Below are positions 40,774-49,076 of a stretch of 64,000 nt of DNA, piece by piece. Every line of letters begins with the position of its first letter. Within the stretch, counting starts at the first letter, position 1. Under the pieces are notes generated by a model, which was not told the origin of the DNA, made no database searches, and saw nothing but the letters and a program-made list of their open reading frames with translations. The translations under genes were made by a program, and so were the position numbers. The DNA is from Providencia sneebia DSM 19967 (GTDB taxonomy: Bacteria; Pseudomonadota; Gammaproteobacteria; Enterobacterales; Enterobacteriaceae). The DNA lies in assembly GCF_000314895.2 (NCBI RefSeq), contig NZ_CM001773.1, positions 1,708,333-1,772,332 on the forward strand, written 5' to 3'.

Positions 40774-42828
40774 ATGGAATTAAAATCGACACAGATTGGG
40801 CAGCGCCTAGCTCAGCATCCCTATAATCGGGTTCGTTTATTAAATGCGGGTATTGAAGTGAGTGGCGAAAAGCATCAATACTTAATCCCTTTCAATCAGT
40901 TAATTGAAATTCGTTGCAAAAGAGGCATTGTTTGGGGTGAGTTAGAATTTGAATTAATTGATGAGCAAGTTGTTCGTTTACATGGCACTGAATGGAAACA
41001 AACTCAACGTTTTTACCATTATTTAAATGACAAATGGCAGCAATGGAGCTCAGAAATGAGTGAAATAAGTGCTGATGTACTTTCATCATTAGCCAATAGT
41101 CTTTCTCAACAAATTCACAAAGATTGTTGGTTGAGCTTGCGAGAAATTGCGAGTTTCCGTAAGAATATCAAACAGCAATTTTCCTCACTTCCTTTGCCGT
41201 TAAAACGTATAAGTCAGTTTGAAAACTGTGCGGATGCTTACTATTATTGTTCACAATGGTTGAATGAAGGTGAACATTGCCGCCAAGAAGTCAATGAACA
41301 ATGGTCTGATGCCATTTTGGCGCGTTATGCTGATTTTTTCCAACGTGTTGAATCATCTCCTCTTAATAAAAGCCAAGCTTTATCTGTGATTAATGGCGAG
41401 GAAAATATTCTCGTTTTAGCGGGGGCGGGAAGTGGTAAAACGTCTGTATTAGTTGCAAGAGCAGGGTGGTTACTTCAACGAAATTTAGCTAAGCCTGAGC
41501 AAATTTTATTATTGGCATTTGGTCGCAAAGCTGCTCAGGAGATGGACGAGCGCATTCAATCTCGCTTAAATCGTAATGATATTGAGGCAAAAACATTTCA
41601 CGCACTCGCGCTACATATTATCCGTGAAGGTAGCAATAAATCGCCAACTATAAGTGAATTAGAAACAGACACTCAAAAGCGCCACGAATTATTATTGAAA
41701 GAGTGGCAAGAGCAGTGCAGTAGTAAAAAAGCACAAGCAAAAGGTTGGCGAGAATGGCTAACGGATGAATTACAATGGGATATACCATCAGGTGAGTTTT
41801 GGTTAGAGCCCAAAATAAGTCACCGAATTGTCAGCCGACTTGATCGCTGGCTAAGCTTGATGCGCATGCATGGCGGTAGCCAAAAAGAGATGATTGAAGC
41901 CGCAGATGACTCGCTAAGTGATCGCTTTCAGAAACGCATCCGTTTAATGGCGCCATTATTAAAAGCATGGAAAAATGCCTTAAAAGCGCAAGGAGCTATT
42001 GATTTTTCAGGACTGATCCATCAAGCAATAAATTTACTTGAAAAAGGGCGCTTTATTAGCCCATGGAAACATATCCTGGTGGATGAGTTTCAAGATATCT
42101 CACCATTAAGAGCTAAATTATTACATGCGTTACGCCAGCAAAATAAACAATCTTCTCTTTTTGCTGTAGGTGATGATTGGCAAGCTATTTACCGCTTTAG
42201 TGGCGCAGAATTAAGTTTAACGACCTCCTTCTTAAATAATTTTGGCGCAGGGGCAATATGTGCTTTAGATACAACTTATCGGTTTAATGAACGAATCGGT
42301 GAAGTTGCTAATAATTTTATTTTACAGAACCCGCAACAGTTAGATAAACCGCTTAATAGTCTAAAAAAAGGAAATAAAAAGTCTGTTATTTTGTTGTATG
42401 AAGATGCACTTGAACGCCTTTTAGATAAAATGAGTGGGTATGTTACTGAAAATGAGACTATTTTAATTCTATCGCGCTATCATTATTTACGGCCTGATGT
42501 ATTAAATAAAGCCAAAACTCGCTGGCCAAAACTTCAAATCGAATTTATGACGATCCATGCTTCGAAAGGAAAACAAGCAGATTATGTTATTATTTTGGGG
42601 CTAAATAATGATAAAGACGGCTTTCCGGCTCAGGCCCGAGAATCAATTATAGAACAAGTATTATTACCTAAGCATGAAGATTTTGAGAATGCAGAAGAGC
42701 GTAGGTTACTGTATGTGGCAATGACTCGTGCAAAACAGCAAGTCTGGCTTTTGTATAACCCTGAAATGCCTTCTATATTTGTAGAAGAACTTAGAGGCTT
42801 AAATGTTCCTCGACAGAAAAAACCATAG
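40774..42828 (+). CDS. helD: DNA helicase IV
   Basis: A superfamily 1 helicase (UvrD/Rep type) moving 3'-5', involved in RecF-type recombination. The 684 residues equal E. coli HelD. An N-terminal domain of about 190 residues precedes the helicase core. Walker A is AGAGSGKTSVL near residue 215, motif II is LVDEFQDISPLRAKLL, motif III GDDWQAIYRFSG, and motifs V-VI are TIHASKGKQADYVIILGL and RRLLYVAMTRAKQQ. The spacer to divergent yccS is 129 bases. Confidence 0.96.
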   Translation: MELKSTQIGQRLAQHPYNRVRLLNAGIEVSGEKHQYLIPFNQLIEIRCKRGIVWGELEFELIDEQVVRLHGTEWKQTQRFYHYLNDKWQQWSSEMSEISADVLSSLANSLSQQIHKDCWLSLREIASFRKNIKQQFSSLPLPLKRISQFENCADAYYYCSQWLNEGEHCRQEVNEQWSDAILARYADFFQRVESSPLNKSQALSVINGEENILVLAGAGSGKTSVLVARAGWLLQRNLAKPEQILLLAFGRKAAQEMDERIQSRLNRNDIEAKTFHALALHIIREGSNKSPTISELETDTQKRHELLLKEWQEQCSSKKAQAKGWREWLTDELQWDIPSGEFWLEPKISHRIVSRLDRWLSLMRMHGGSQKEMIEAADDSLSDRFQKRIRLMAPLLKAWKNALKAQGAIDFSGLIHQAINLLEKGRFISPWKHILVDEFQDISPLRAKLLHALRQQNKQSSLFAVGDDWQAIYRFSGAELSLTTSFLNNFGAGAICALDTTYRFNERIGEVANNFILQNPQQLDKPLNSLKKGNKKSVILLYEDALERLLDKMSGYVTENETILILSRYHYLRPDVLNKAKTRWPKLQIEFMTIHASKGKQADYVIILGLNNDKDGFPAQARESIIEQVLLPKHEDFENAEERRLLYVAMTRAKQQVWLLYNPEMPSIFVEELRGLNVPRQKKP

Positions 42829-42845
42829 AAGATATGAGAAAAGAG

Positions 42846-42876
42846 AGTACGCCAGAGAAAGTTTCAGGCGTACTCA
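42846..42876. terminator. Two-way hairpin between helD and mgsA
   Basis: GAGTACGCC/GGCGTACTC, a perfect 9 bp stem with a 13-base loop, lies between the convergent stops. Confidence 0.6.
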
Positions 42877-42881
42877 CTCAA

Positions 42882-43337
42882 TTATGAACGGCTTTTTAAG
42901 TAATGTTGGTAGTCGGGAATAACAACATCAAGGTCGCAATTAAAATAGGGCGATGTAATAATAAAATCTGCTGTGGCAGGGCTAGTTGCTACAGGAATAT
43001 TCCAAACGGTTGCTAAGCGCAAAAGTGCTTTTACATCCGGATCATGAGGAACGGCATTTAAGGGATCCCAGAAAAAAATCAGGACATCAATTTTTTGTTC
43101 GGCAATCATTGCGCCAATTTGCTGATCGCCACCCATTGGGCCACTCAGCATCCCTGTTACAGGTAATCCTGTATGTTGGCTAATTAAGTTAGCCGTTGTT
43201 CCTGTCCCAAACAATTGGTGAGTTTTTAATTGTTCACTATTTTTTTTAACCCACGCTAATAATGAAGATTTACAGTGGTCATGGGCAACGAGTGCTATAT
43301 TTTTTTCAGCTCTTATTGTACGTGTAGTGGATTCCAT
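42882..43337 (-). CDS. mgsA: Methylglyoxal synthase
   Basis: Converts dihydroxyacetone phosphate to methylglyoxal plus phosphate, a bypass used under phosphate stress. The 151 residues (E. coli 152) show ALVAHDHCK at the start, the phosphate-binding [21 protein letters not shown] with the catalytic Asp, and [21 protein letters not shown]. It is convergent with helD. Confidence 0.97.
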   Translation of the reverse strand: MESTTRTIRAEKNIALVAHDHCKSSLLAWVKKNSEQLKTHQLFGTGTTANLISQHTGLPVTGMLSGPMGGDQQIGAMIAEQKIDVLIFFWDPLNAVPHDPDVKALLRLATVWNIPVATSPATADFIITSPYFNCDLDVVIPDYQHYLKSRS

Positions 43338-43453
43338 GAGATTCCCTTAAAGGTCAATGTGGCGATAGTATGCTTGAAATAGTTGCAGTAGCATGTATGA
43401 CAACGTATATCATATTGTGAATTAATAGTTTACTGGTTTTGGGAGATATTTTG

Positions 43454-43870
43454 ATGAATGATCAAGAAATTACTGAAATATTACAGAGTGTGAAAACAAT
43501 AGCTTTAGTGGGTGCAAGTGATAAAAAAGAGCGACCAAGTTATGAAGTTATGGAATTTCTCTTAAAACAAGGCTATTCAGTGATCCCTGTTAGCCCTAAA
43601 TTAGCGGATCAGCAGTTATTAGGTCAGCAAGTTTATGCTCAATTGAGTGACATTCAACAATCTATCGATATGGTTGATGTTTTTCGTAATGCAGATGCTG
43701 CGGTGGGAATTGCCAAAGAAGCGGTAGCAATTGGTGCAAAAGTTTTGTGGTTACAAAAAGGGGTTATTAGTGAAGAAGCGCAAAAGATTGCGCAAGGTGC
43801 GGGTCTTCAATTTGTGATGGACAAATGCCCTAAACAAGAAATTACGTCATTAGGATTAGAAAAAGCGTAA
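43454..43870 (+). CDS. yccU: CoA-binding domain protein YccU
   Basis: A small Rossmann-like CoA-binding protein of unknown role. Start at 43454 (MNDQEITEILQSVKTIALVG) with GGGAGA upstream gives 138 residues, like E. coli (137); a TTG at 43439 would add five. Motifs are ALVGASDKKERPSYEV, VIPVSP, DMVDVFRN and WLQKGVI. Convergent with hspQ, divergent from mgsA. Confidence 0.92.
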   Translation: MNDQEITEILQSVKTIALVGASDKKERPSYEVMEFLLKQGYSVIPVSPKLADQQLLGQQVYAQLSDIQQSIDMVDVFRNADAAVGIAKEAVAIGAKVLWLQKGVISEEAQKIAQGAGLQFVMDKCPKQEITSLGLEKA

Positions 43871-43888
43871 TTATTGTTGATATAAAGT

Positions 43889-43909
43889 GAAGCAGCCATT
43901 GGCTGCTTC
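43889..43909. terminator. Two-way hairpin between yccU and hspQ
   Basis: GAAGCAGCC/GGCTGCTTC with an ATT loop between convergent genes. The flanking T-runs are short. Confidence 0.6.
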
Positions 43910-43943
43910 ATTGACGGGAATAATTTAATGAGTTAATTAGTGA

Positions 43944-44261
43944 TTAGTTACGTAAACGTGGCGCTTGCAGTTGTAAGCGAATAGATTCTGCCAATTCATC
44001 CATGGAAGGTTGTTCTGGATGATCATCAATAGTTTCGTAAGTAATTTGCGCTTCTGCCAAATAAGTATGAATTGCTTCACCGTTATCATCTTCCATGACA
44101 ACGTGATACCACGGCAGATCACGTAATGTGCTATTTGATGCGATATCCTCATCATGAGGTTGATCGAGTGAATATTCAGCATCAACATCAACGACAACCC
44201 CAAGGTAGCCGAGAAGTTTATGACGGACTTGTTGTCCGATACCGTATTTGCTGGTGATCAT
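43944..44261 (-). CDS. hspQ: Heat shock protein HspQ
   Basis: HspQ binds hemimethylated oriC DNA and acts as a specificity enhancer of Lon. Start at 44261 ([20 protein letters not shown]) gives 105 residues, as in E. coli. The ribosome-binding site TAGGAGG lies eight bases upstream, and an adjacent in-frame ATG at 44264 is equally possible. The core [19 protein letters not shown] and the end LQAPRLRN are conserved. A sigma-32-type promoter lies 43-70 bases upstream. Confidence 0.95.
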   Translation of the reverse strand: MITSKYGIGQQVRHKLLGYLGVVVDVDAEYSLDQPHDEDIASNSTLRDLPWYHVVMEDDNGEAIHTYLAEAQITYETIDDHPEQPSMDELAESIRLQLQAPRLRN

Positions 44262-44303
44262 CATAGCCACCTCCTAAAAAGCCTTGCTTATACTGTCTTC
44301 TTA

Positions 44304-44331
44304 TATTTGGGCAGTGTTGCGCGTTTTCAAG
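44304..44331 (-). promoter_or_regulatory. Sigma-32 (heat shock) promoter of hspQ
   Basis: On the minus strand CTTGAAA (44331-44325), 13 bases, then CCCAAATA (44311-44304) closely matches CTTGAAA-N(11-16)-CCCCATNT, at a suitable distance from the hspQ start. Confidence 0.7.
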
Positions 44332-44482
44332 TCAATGTATGGACAATTACTCATAACGCAATACACTGTTTTATACATAACATGAAAAGCAGTGCCTCAA
44401 ATTCAGATTATCTGTTTGATGAATAAAAGACAACAACAAAAAGTGGCAATTAATAAATAGTGTATTGATAACGGAGGCGAAA

Positions 44483-44764
44483 ATGACAACAGAAACCGGG
44501 CGTTTATTCTATATTTATGGTCGCGTACAAGGTGTGGGTTTCCGCTATCAGACTTATCATTGGGCTAACCAGAATGGTATTAAAGGGTATGTCTGCAACC
44601 GTGATGATGGTAGCGTTAAACTTGCAGTATATGGTTCAGAGCAAGATATCCAATTTGTTGAAGATTGGCTAAAAGCGGGTGGGCCAGCAGGTGCTAGAAT
44701 TGACCATTATTTTAGTGAAGTTTGGCAAACAGAAAAAATAGCGGATTTTTCTGTCCGCTATTAA
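44483..44764 (+). CDS. acyP: Acylphosphatase
   Basis: Hydrolyses acyl phosphates such as carbamoyl or acetyl phosphate. The 93-residue form starting at 44483 has CGGAGG five bases upstream; an upstream in-frame ATT adds six residues and is less likely. The ferredoxin-like fold shows GRVQGVGFRYQTYHWA, with the phosphate-binding loop and catalytic Arg, and GYVCNRDDGSVKLAVYG with the catalytic Asn. Its stop lies ten bases from that of tusE. Confidence 0.95.
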   Translation: MTTETGRLFYIYGRVQGVGFRYQTYHWANQNGIKGYVCNRDDGSVKLAVYGSEQDIQFVEDWLKAGGPAGARIDHYFSEVWQTEKIADFSVRY

Positions 44765-44774
44765 TTGAAGTTTT

Positions 44775-45104
44775 TTAAATACATTTAACTGGCTTTGGCA
44801 AGCCAGCAAGTTTGGTGGCTTGTTTTGCGGGGCCTTTTGGAAATAGTCGATATAAATAACGGCTATTTCCTTTCTCCTCGCCAAATTGTTGTGATACAGC
44901 TTTTACAAGCATACGAATAGCGGGGGATGTATTAAATTCTAAATAGAAATGACGGACAAAGCGGATAATTTCTAGATGCTCATCTGTCAGAGTAATATTT
45001 TCTTGTTCTGCGAGAAGTGGAATTAATTCCTCACTCCATTGCTGACTATTAATAAGGTAACCCTGAGCGTCAGTTTCGATTTCTTGACCATTAAAAAGCA
45101 ACAT
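44775..45104 (-). CDS. tusE: Sulfur carrier TusE
   Basis: Accepts sulfur from TusBCD and hands it to MnmA for 2-thiolation of tRNA wobble uridine. The 109 residues keep the DsrC fold: [40 protein letters not shown], and the essential penultimate cysteine in [10 protein letters not shown]. coli has yccA between tusE and tRNA-Ser; here that gene is absent from the window. Confidence 0.95.
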   Translation of the reverse strand: MLLFNGQEIETDAQGYLINSQQWSEELIPLLAEQENITLTDEHLEIIRFVRHFYLEFNTSPAIRMLVKAVSQQFGEEKGNSRYLYRLFPKGPAKQATKLAGLPKPVKCI

Positions 45105-45286
45105 ACCAATTTCGACCTAAATAAAAATAGGGTATAAATTTAGCAAATTATTGCCAATAACCCAAGCAGACCATAAAATATGTTGATAATTTAGCCCGTT
45201 GATTGATTATGTGTTTATTTTTAAAACGGTTGATCAAATTAGGGGTTTACATTGAAAGCACAGATGTTTATAGTGCTCTCCATTGC

Positions 45287-45374
45287 GGAGGGGTGGCCGA
45301 GCGGCTGAAGGCAGCGGTCTTGAAAACCGCCGATGGGAAACCATCCGAGAGTTCGAATCTCTCCTCCTCCGCCA
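45287..45374 (+). tRNA. serT: tRNA-Ser (anticodon TGA)
   Basis: An 88-base cloverleaf with encoded CCA. Acceptor GGAGGGG pairs with CTCCTCC, with G73 and CCA at 45372-45374. The anticodon arm GCGGT-CTTGAAA-ACCGC (45314-45330) places TGA at 45321-45323. A long variable arm (class II) and the T loop GTTCGAATC are present. Its 3' end is the integration site of the element that follows. Confidence 0.97.
45358..45367 (+). other. attL core within tRNA-Ser 3' end
   Basis: TCTCTCCTCC in the tRNA 3' half recurs at the far end of the element (58442-58451). The integrase gene begins 165 bases downstream. Confidence 0.6.
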
Positions 45375-45411
45375 TCTTCACTTCTAGCAACGTCTTCCAA
45401 AGTCTTCCAAT

Positions 45412-45439
45412 CCCAAGTAAATCAAGCATTCTAACTAAA
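45412..45439 (+). repeat. Left copy of 28-bp flanking direct repeat
   Basis: CCCAAGTAAATCAAGCATTC and the next eight bases recur at 58453-58480 with two differences. On the left the repeat is 38 bases outside the tRNA, but on the right it directly follows the tRNA-like core. Confidence 0.85.
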
Positions 45440-45488
45440 CCCCATTATTCCAACGTCTACTAACGTCTATTGAAAACTACCCCCTTTA

Positions 45489-45520
45489 GGTGGTACATAT
45501 GGGGGTACATTTATACCCCA
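45489..45520 (+). promoter_or_regulatory. Integrase arm-type repeats next to int
   Basis: GGTACATATGGGGGTACATT just before the integrase resembles GGGGGTACATTTGGGGGTAT at the right end (58363-58382). Such matched GGGGGTA repeats at both ends are expected of integrase arm sites. Confidence 0.5.
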
Positions 45521-45538
45521 TGATTTGAGTACCCCCAA

Positions 45539-46750
45539 ATGAAGCTAACAGTTAAACAAATTGATTCCAGTAAGCCTAAAGAAAAAGACTACAAACTATC
45601 TGATGGTGGTGGACTGTATCTATTGGTTAAAACTAATGGCGGAAAGTATTGGCGGTTAAAATACCGAATCGATGGTAAAGAGAAACTTTTAGCTATTGGA
45701 ATTTATCCAACCGTTACACTAGCTGATGCCAGAAGAAAGCGTGATGATGCAAAGAGATTGCTGGCGGATGGAATTGACCCAAACCAACAACGCAAAGAAC
45801 AAAAGCAAGCCTCAAAGATTGACAGTGTAAACACCTTTAAAAATATTGCTCTTGAATGGTATGAGGGAAGAAAGGATCGCTGGTCTGTTGGTTATCGTGA
45901 TGACATGATGGACGCATTTGAGAAAGACGTCTTTCCTTATATAGGCAATCGCCCAATTGCTGAAATCAAACCAATGGAATTACTTGAAGTGCTTTCTATT
46001 ATGGAAAAGCGCGGAGCAACCGAGAAGCTAAAGAAAGTACGTCAACGTTGTGGCGAGGTATGGAAGTACGCCATTATTACTGGTAGGGCAGAGTATAACC
46101 CTGCGCCAGATTTAGCCAGTGCCTTTGTACCACATAAGCGTGAGCATTACGCCCACCTCTCAGTAAGTGAATTACCAGAGTTTCTTTCTTCTATAGATAA
46201 GTACATGGGAAGCCAGATTGTAAGAGTGGCATTAAGGGTGCTTATATTAACTGGAGTTCGACCAGGCGAATTGAGAAAGGCGGAATGGTCAGAAATTAAC
46301 TTTGATACTGGAGTATGGGAAATACCAGCTGAAAAAATGAAAATGCGCCGACCGCATATTGTGCCACTATCAGAGCAGGTTATTGATTTACTGAAACAGA
46401 TACATCCAATCAGTGGCAGCTATCAATATATATTTCCTAGCCGCACCGATTATAGAAAGCACATATCAGATATGGCACTGAATACGATGATTAGGCGCAT
46501 GGGCTACAGTGGTAGAGCCACAGGTCACGGTTTCAGGCATACAATGAGCACCATTCTACACGAACAAGGTTATAACACTGCATGGATTGAGACACAGCTA
46601 GCGCACGTTGATAAAAACTCTATTCGTGGAACGTATAACCATGCTCAGTATATTGATGGACGTAGAGAAATGCTTCAATGGTACGCTGATTACATGGGGG
46701 CATTAGAGAACGGGGATAATGTTGTCCACGGTAATTTCAAACGCGCTTAA
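45539..46750 (+). CDS. int: Tyrosine integrase, P4 type
   Basis: A site-specific recombinase that inserts and removes the element at tRNA-Ser. The 403 residues carry an N-terminal arm-binding domain (YKLSDGGGLYLLVKTNGGKY...LAIGIYPTVTLADARRKRDDA), a core-binding domain (ENIALEWYEGRKDRW-like), and the catalytic domain. The catalytic set is visible: Arg in LTGVRPGELRKAEW, HGFRHTMST (His-x-x-Arg), the second His in AHVD, and the Tyr in GTYNHAQY. It is complete and oriented away from the tRNA. The ribosome-binding site is weak. Confidence 0.96.
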   Translation: MKLTVKQIDSSKPKEKDYKLSDGGGLYLLVKTNGGKYWRLKYRIDGKEKLLAIGIYPTVTLADARRKRDDAKRLLADGIDPNQQRKEQKQASKIDSVNTFKNIALEWYEGRKDRWSVGYRDDMMDAFEKDVFPYIGNRPIAEIKPMELLEVLSIMEKRGATEKLKKVRQRCGEVWKYAIITGRAEYNPAPDLASAFVPHKREHYAHLSVSELPEFLSSIDKYMGSQIVRVALRVLILTGVRPGELRKAEWSEINFDTGVWEIPAEKMKMRRPHIVPLSEQVIDLLKQIHPISGSYQYIFPSRTDYRKHISDMALNTMIRRMGYSGRATGHGFRHTMSTILHEQGYNTAWIETQLAHVDKNSIRGTYNHAQYIDGRREMLQWYADYMGALENGDNVVHGNFKRA

Positions 46751-46771
46751 TCCACCAGCAACCACATACAG

Positions 46772-46800
46772 AACCAGACAGTAAAAGGTCTGGTTTTTTT
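46772..46800 (+). terminator. Terminator of int
   Basis: ACCAGAC/GTCTGGT stem followed by TTTTTTT, 22 bases after the integrase stop. Confidence 0.88.
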
Positions 46801-46878
46801 GTACCTGAAACAGTCATAACTGGACAAATAGACAGTAGTTATAGACTGTAGTAGACTTGTGTATACTATAAAGAATAA

Positions 46879-46959
46879 AGCTATGCCTAGGCTGATCCCC
46901 GAAAACTAGTACACCTCTACTAGCTGGCATAGCTCCTACCAAAAGAGGGCTAGAGGTGG
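46879..46959 (+). promoter_or_regulatory. Structured leader with anti-Shine-Dalgarno potential
   Basis: AGCTATGCC (46879-46887) pairs with GGCATAGCT (46926-46934). Inside it CTAGTA (46906-46911) pairs with TACTAG (46918-46923), exposing CACCTC in the loop. CACCTCTA (46912-46919) is exactly complementary to TAGAGGTG (46951-46958), the ribosome-binding site of the next gene. Two exclusive folds are possible, one hiding the ribosome-binding site. No ligand or factor is known to me. Confidence 0.5.
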
Positions 46960-46963
46960 AAGC

Positions 46964-47503
46964 ATGAGTTTTGGGCGTAATTGCGAGCAATATTGGGATC
47001 ATGCTAACTGGGTTCCTGTAAATGTATTGGTTGATGAATGGTGTAAATTAGACAAAGTTTGTAAGGAAGCTAAGAAAATGGCTATTCTTTCCGCTTGTGA
47101 ACGAGGCCATGTCAATTACATGCGTTCTGATGGGAAAACATGGGATGACCCTATTAATGATTTGTATGGGCGAGGGATTTTATTAATAGATAAAGAATCA
47201 TTTTTAGTATGGGCATCTCAATTTAATGATCCTAATGTTCCAACAAAAAATATAACGACTAGAGAAAAGAATAATTTAAATTCTGTTATTGGAGCTTTGT
47301 TGCTTATTTTATTAAGAGAAAAAGAATTCTGGAATCAAACTTCTGTCATTAACGAAATGAATAACATATTTAGTGACTTAGAGCCGTTTTCAAAACGAAA
47401 TTTAGAAAAAATATTCCCTCAAGCTAAGAGCGCATTGAAGGAAAAAGGGTATGATTTTGATGAATTAATGTTAGCGCATGAAAAGAAAAATTCTCCATTT
47501 TAA
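46964..47503 (+). CDS. Unknown element protein, 179 residues
   Basis: I do not recognise this gene. It is soluble, begins MSFGRNCEQYWDHANWVPVN and has a helical region around LVDEWCKLDKVCKEAKKMAILSACERG, which could be a DNA-binding helix-turn-helix. Phage-satellite regulators often lie at this place after the integrase. A strong GAGGTGG ribosome-binding site lies four to five bases upstream and can be masked by the leader structure described above. The next gene follows after 11 bases. Confidence 0.75.
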   Translation: MSFGRNCEQYWDHANWVPVNVLVDEWCKLDKVCKEAKKMAILSACERGHVNYMRSDGKTWDDPINDLYGRGILLIDKESFLVWASQFNDPNVPTKNITTREKNNLNSVIGALLLILLREKEFWNQTSVINEMNNIFSDLEPFSKRNLEKIFPQAKSALKEKGYDFDELMLAHEKKNSPF

Positions 47504-47514
47504 GGATTATAATT

Positions 47515-47787
47515 ATGGTTGATTATGATAAAGAAAGTTGCGCCTCATTTCAGCGTTTATATTCATACTATCATGTAGAACAAATGGCTATGTTGTGGTG
47601 TGGAATAAAACCTTCGGATTTTGATGAGGTGATTTCTGAGTGTGAATATATAAAAAGAGCCATACCAAAACACCCATTTATTGGATGCTTAGAACATCGA
47701 GCCATGGCTATAACGTCTGGGTTGCTGAGTTCGGTACAGGTAACAAAGAGATTGAGCAGATTAAAGAACAGACGATTGCTTTTTTAA
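47515..47787 (+). pseudogene. Truncated unknown gene fused to foreign tail
   Basis: The frame opens with an AAGGA ribosome-binding site and MVDYDKESCASFQRLYSYYH, then WCGIKPSDFDEVISECEYIK. After about residue 62 (codons near 47700) it enters the primase-like remnant out of frame and stops at 47787 with unrelated residues. I infer a deletion that joined this gene to the tail of a replication gene. Confidence 0.55.
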
Positions 47788-48113
47788 GTACGTATGGAAT
47801 GAGTCGATTTGCGCCATTGCCCTATGATGAACAATCTTTACCTATTAGAGAACTCGCTGGGTACAGGGTTAAATCAAGTACGCATGATGAAGCACCCATA
47901 CTGTTTTATACATTGCCAACGGTATTTAAGAACGAGATAGCCAAAACGTTCAATACAGATATTTTCTCTGATGCTCTACATAAACTAGGCATTTTAAAGA
48001 AACCTGCCAATGAGAAAGGGTATCAAAGCAGAACACCGCGTTTGAAGCATTTAGGTAACATTCAGCAGCGCGCCTACATTTTGATGCTTGTTCCTGATGA
48101 AGAGGAGGAATGA
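47700..48113 (+). pseudogene. C-terminal remnant of a primase/helicase-like (DUF927-type) protein
   Basis: In the frame ending at 48113 the peptide reads NVWVAEFGTGNKEIEQIKEQ, then TYGMSRFAPLP, ELAGYRV, FYTLPTVFKNEIAKTFN, ALHKLGILKKP and RAYILMLVP. This order resembles the C-terminal tail of DUF927-type phage helicase/primase proteins (RFA... RAGYR... ALA..G.L). No start codon with a ribosome-binding site belongs to it, and the ATPase core is missing. The iteron array that follows fits an origin next to a replication gene. Family call is from memory and moderate. Confidence 0.45.
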
Positions 48114-48146
48114 TATTTCTCACGTTAGGAAAAAACGGTAATTAAC

Positions 48147-48523
48147 GTTGTCTCAGTTGTCTCAATAAGGGAATAAAAAAGGTAACTTATTAATATTTAT
48201 AGTTATGATGGTTATTTTCTGAGACAACACTGAGACAACCTAAGCCTGTTTTGAGACAACATAAGGTGTTTTTGAGACGACACTGAAAAGTTTGGATTAT
48301 CTCTTGGTAGGTTAAAAAAGCGGTTGAGACAACTGAATTCAACGCTGAGACAACACGTGAATTAATAAATAACCATTGAAAATCAATTAATTGTAAAAAA
48401 TAGGTGTGAATAGTCATTAGGTTGAGACAACTCAAAATCGTCAAGTTGTCTCAGAGAAAAATATTTAATCTATCTTAATCAATGGGTTGAACTAATTGAG
48501 ACAACTGAGACGACCGAGACAAC
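48147..48523 (+). repeat. Iteron-like array of TGAGACAAC (13 copies)
   Basis: The 9-mer TGAGACAAC occurs ten times exactly and three times with one change. Plus-strand copies start at 48220, 48231, 48252, 48273 (GAC variant), 48325, 48346, 48423, 48497, 48506 (GAC variant) and 48515 (CGA variant). Minus-strand copies are at 48147, 48156 and 48445. Several intervals are exactly 21 bp and others 9 or 11. The whole 500-base stretch is non-coding and AT-rich. This is the typical look of a replication origin or cooperative protein-binding array. Confidence 0.85.
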
Positions 48524-48648
48524 CCCTAATCGCGTATTTAATAAAAAAATATTAGAGTGATGTTTAATATATTTATCTAGAAATTGCGAAGGTAAAAAAG
48601 TTGATTATGATTAATGTTTATTCATTATTTTGAAAATGGGAGATTATT

Positions 48649-49002
48649 ATGGATTCGATAATAGAGAAAGATACGTACACACCATATTTTGCTAGTCAAA
48701 TAGCGGTAATAGCTGTTTTTTATGCTTTGTTTGTTTTTTGTGGATTAATGTTAGTAAAACTGGGTTATTCTGGGTTTTGGGATGCCATGTTAAGTGCTAA
48801 AGGTGCCTCTCTGATTTTTGTAGCTGTTATATCTTATTTGTTCGTAATAAGTAGAGTAGGAATGCTATTTAAAGTGATTACTGGTAATAAAGATTACTCC
48901 AAAAAAGAGAAAGCGATCCGATTACTAGAGGTTTGTTTAATTATGCTGGCCGTGATTGTGACACCATTTTATTCACTTGGGGAGCTTATCGCTACAAACT
49001 AA
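48649..49002 (+). CDS. Unknown inner-membrane protein, 117 residues
   Basis: Three probable membrane helices are seen: about residues 15-40 (SQIAVIAVFYALFVFCGLML), 52-72 (ASLIFVAVISYLFVISRV) and 92-113. A charged loop, KVITGNKDYSKKEKAIR, lies before the last. A GGGAG ribosome-binding site precedes the start. I do not recognise the family. Confidence 0.65.
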   Translation: MDSIIEKDTYTPYFASQIAVIAVFYALFVFCGLMLVKLGYSGFWDAMLSAKGASLIFVAVISYLFVISRVGMLFKVITGNKDYSKKEKAIRLLEVCLIMLAVIVTPFYSLGELIATN

Positions 49003-49076
49003 TATACCTGCTACCGCCAAAGCATAAGCCGAGGCGGTTATGTATAATTGGCCTTATCAACTAAAGGGATCACCAA

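Noticed and set aside
45203-45463. 86-residue frame across tRNA-Ser
   Set aside because: It overlaps the tRNA on the same strand and is explained by it.
48147-48523. Repeats considered as a CRISPR array
   Set aside because: The repeat is only 9 bases, occurs on both strands and in direct tandem, spacers are absent or irregular, and no cas gene is present. Iterons fit better.
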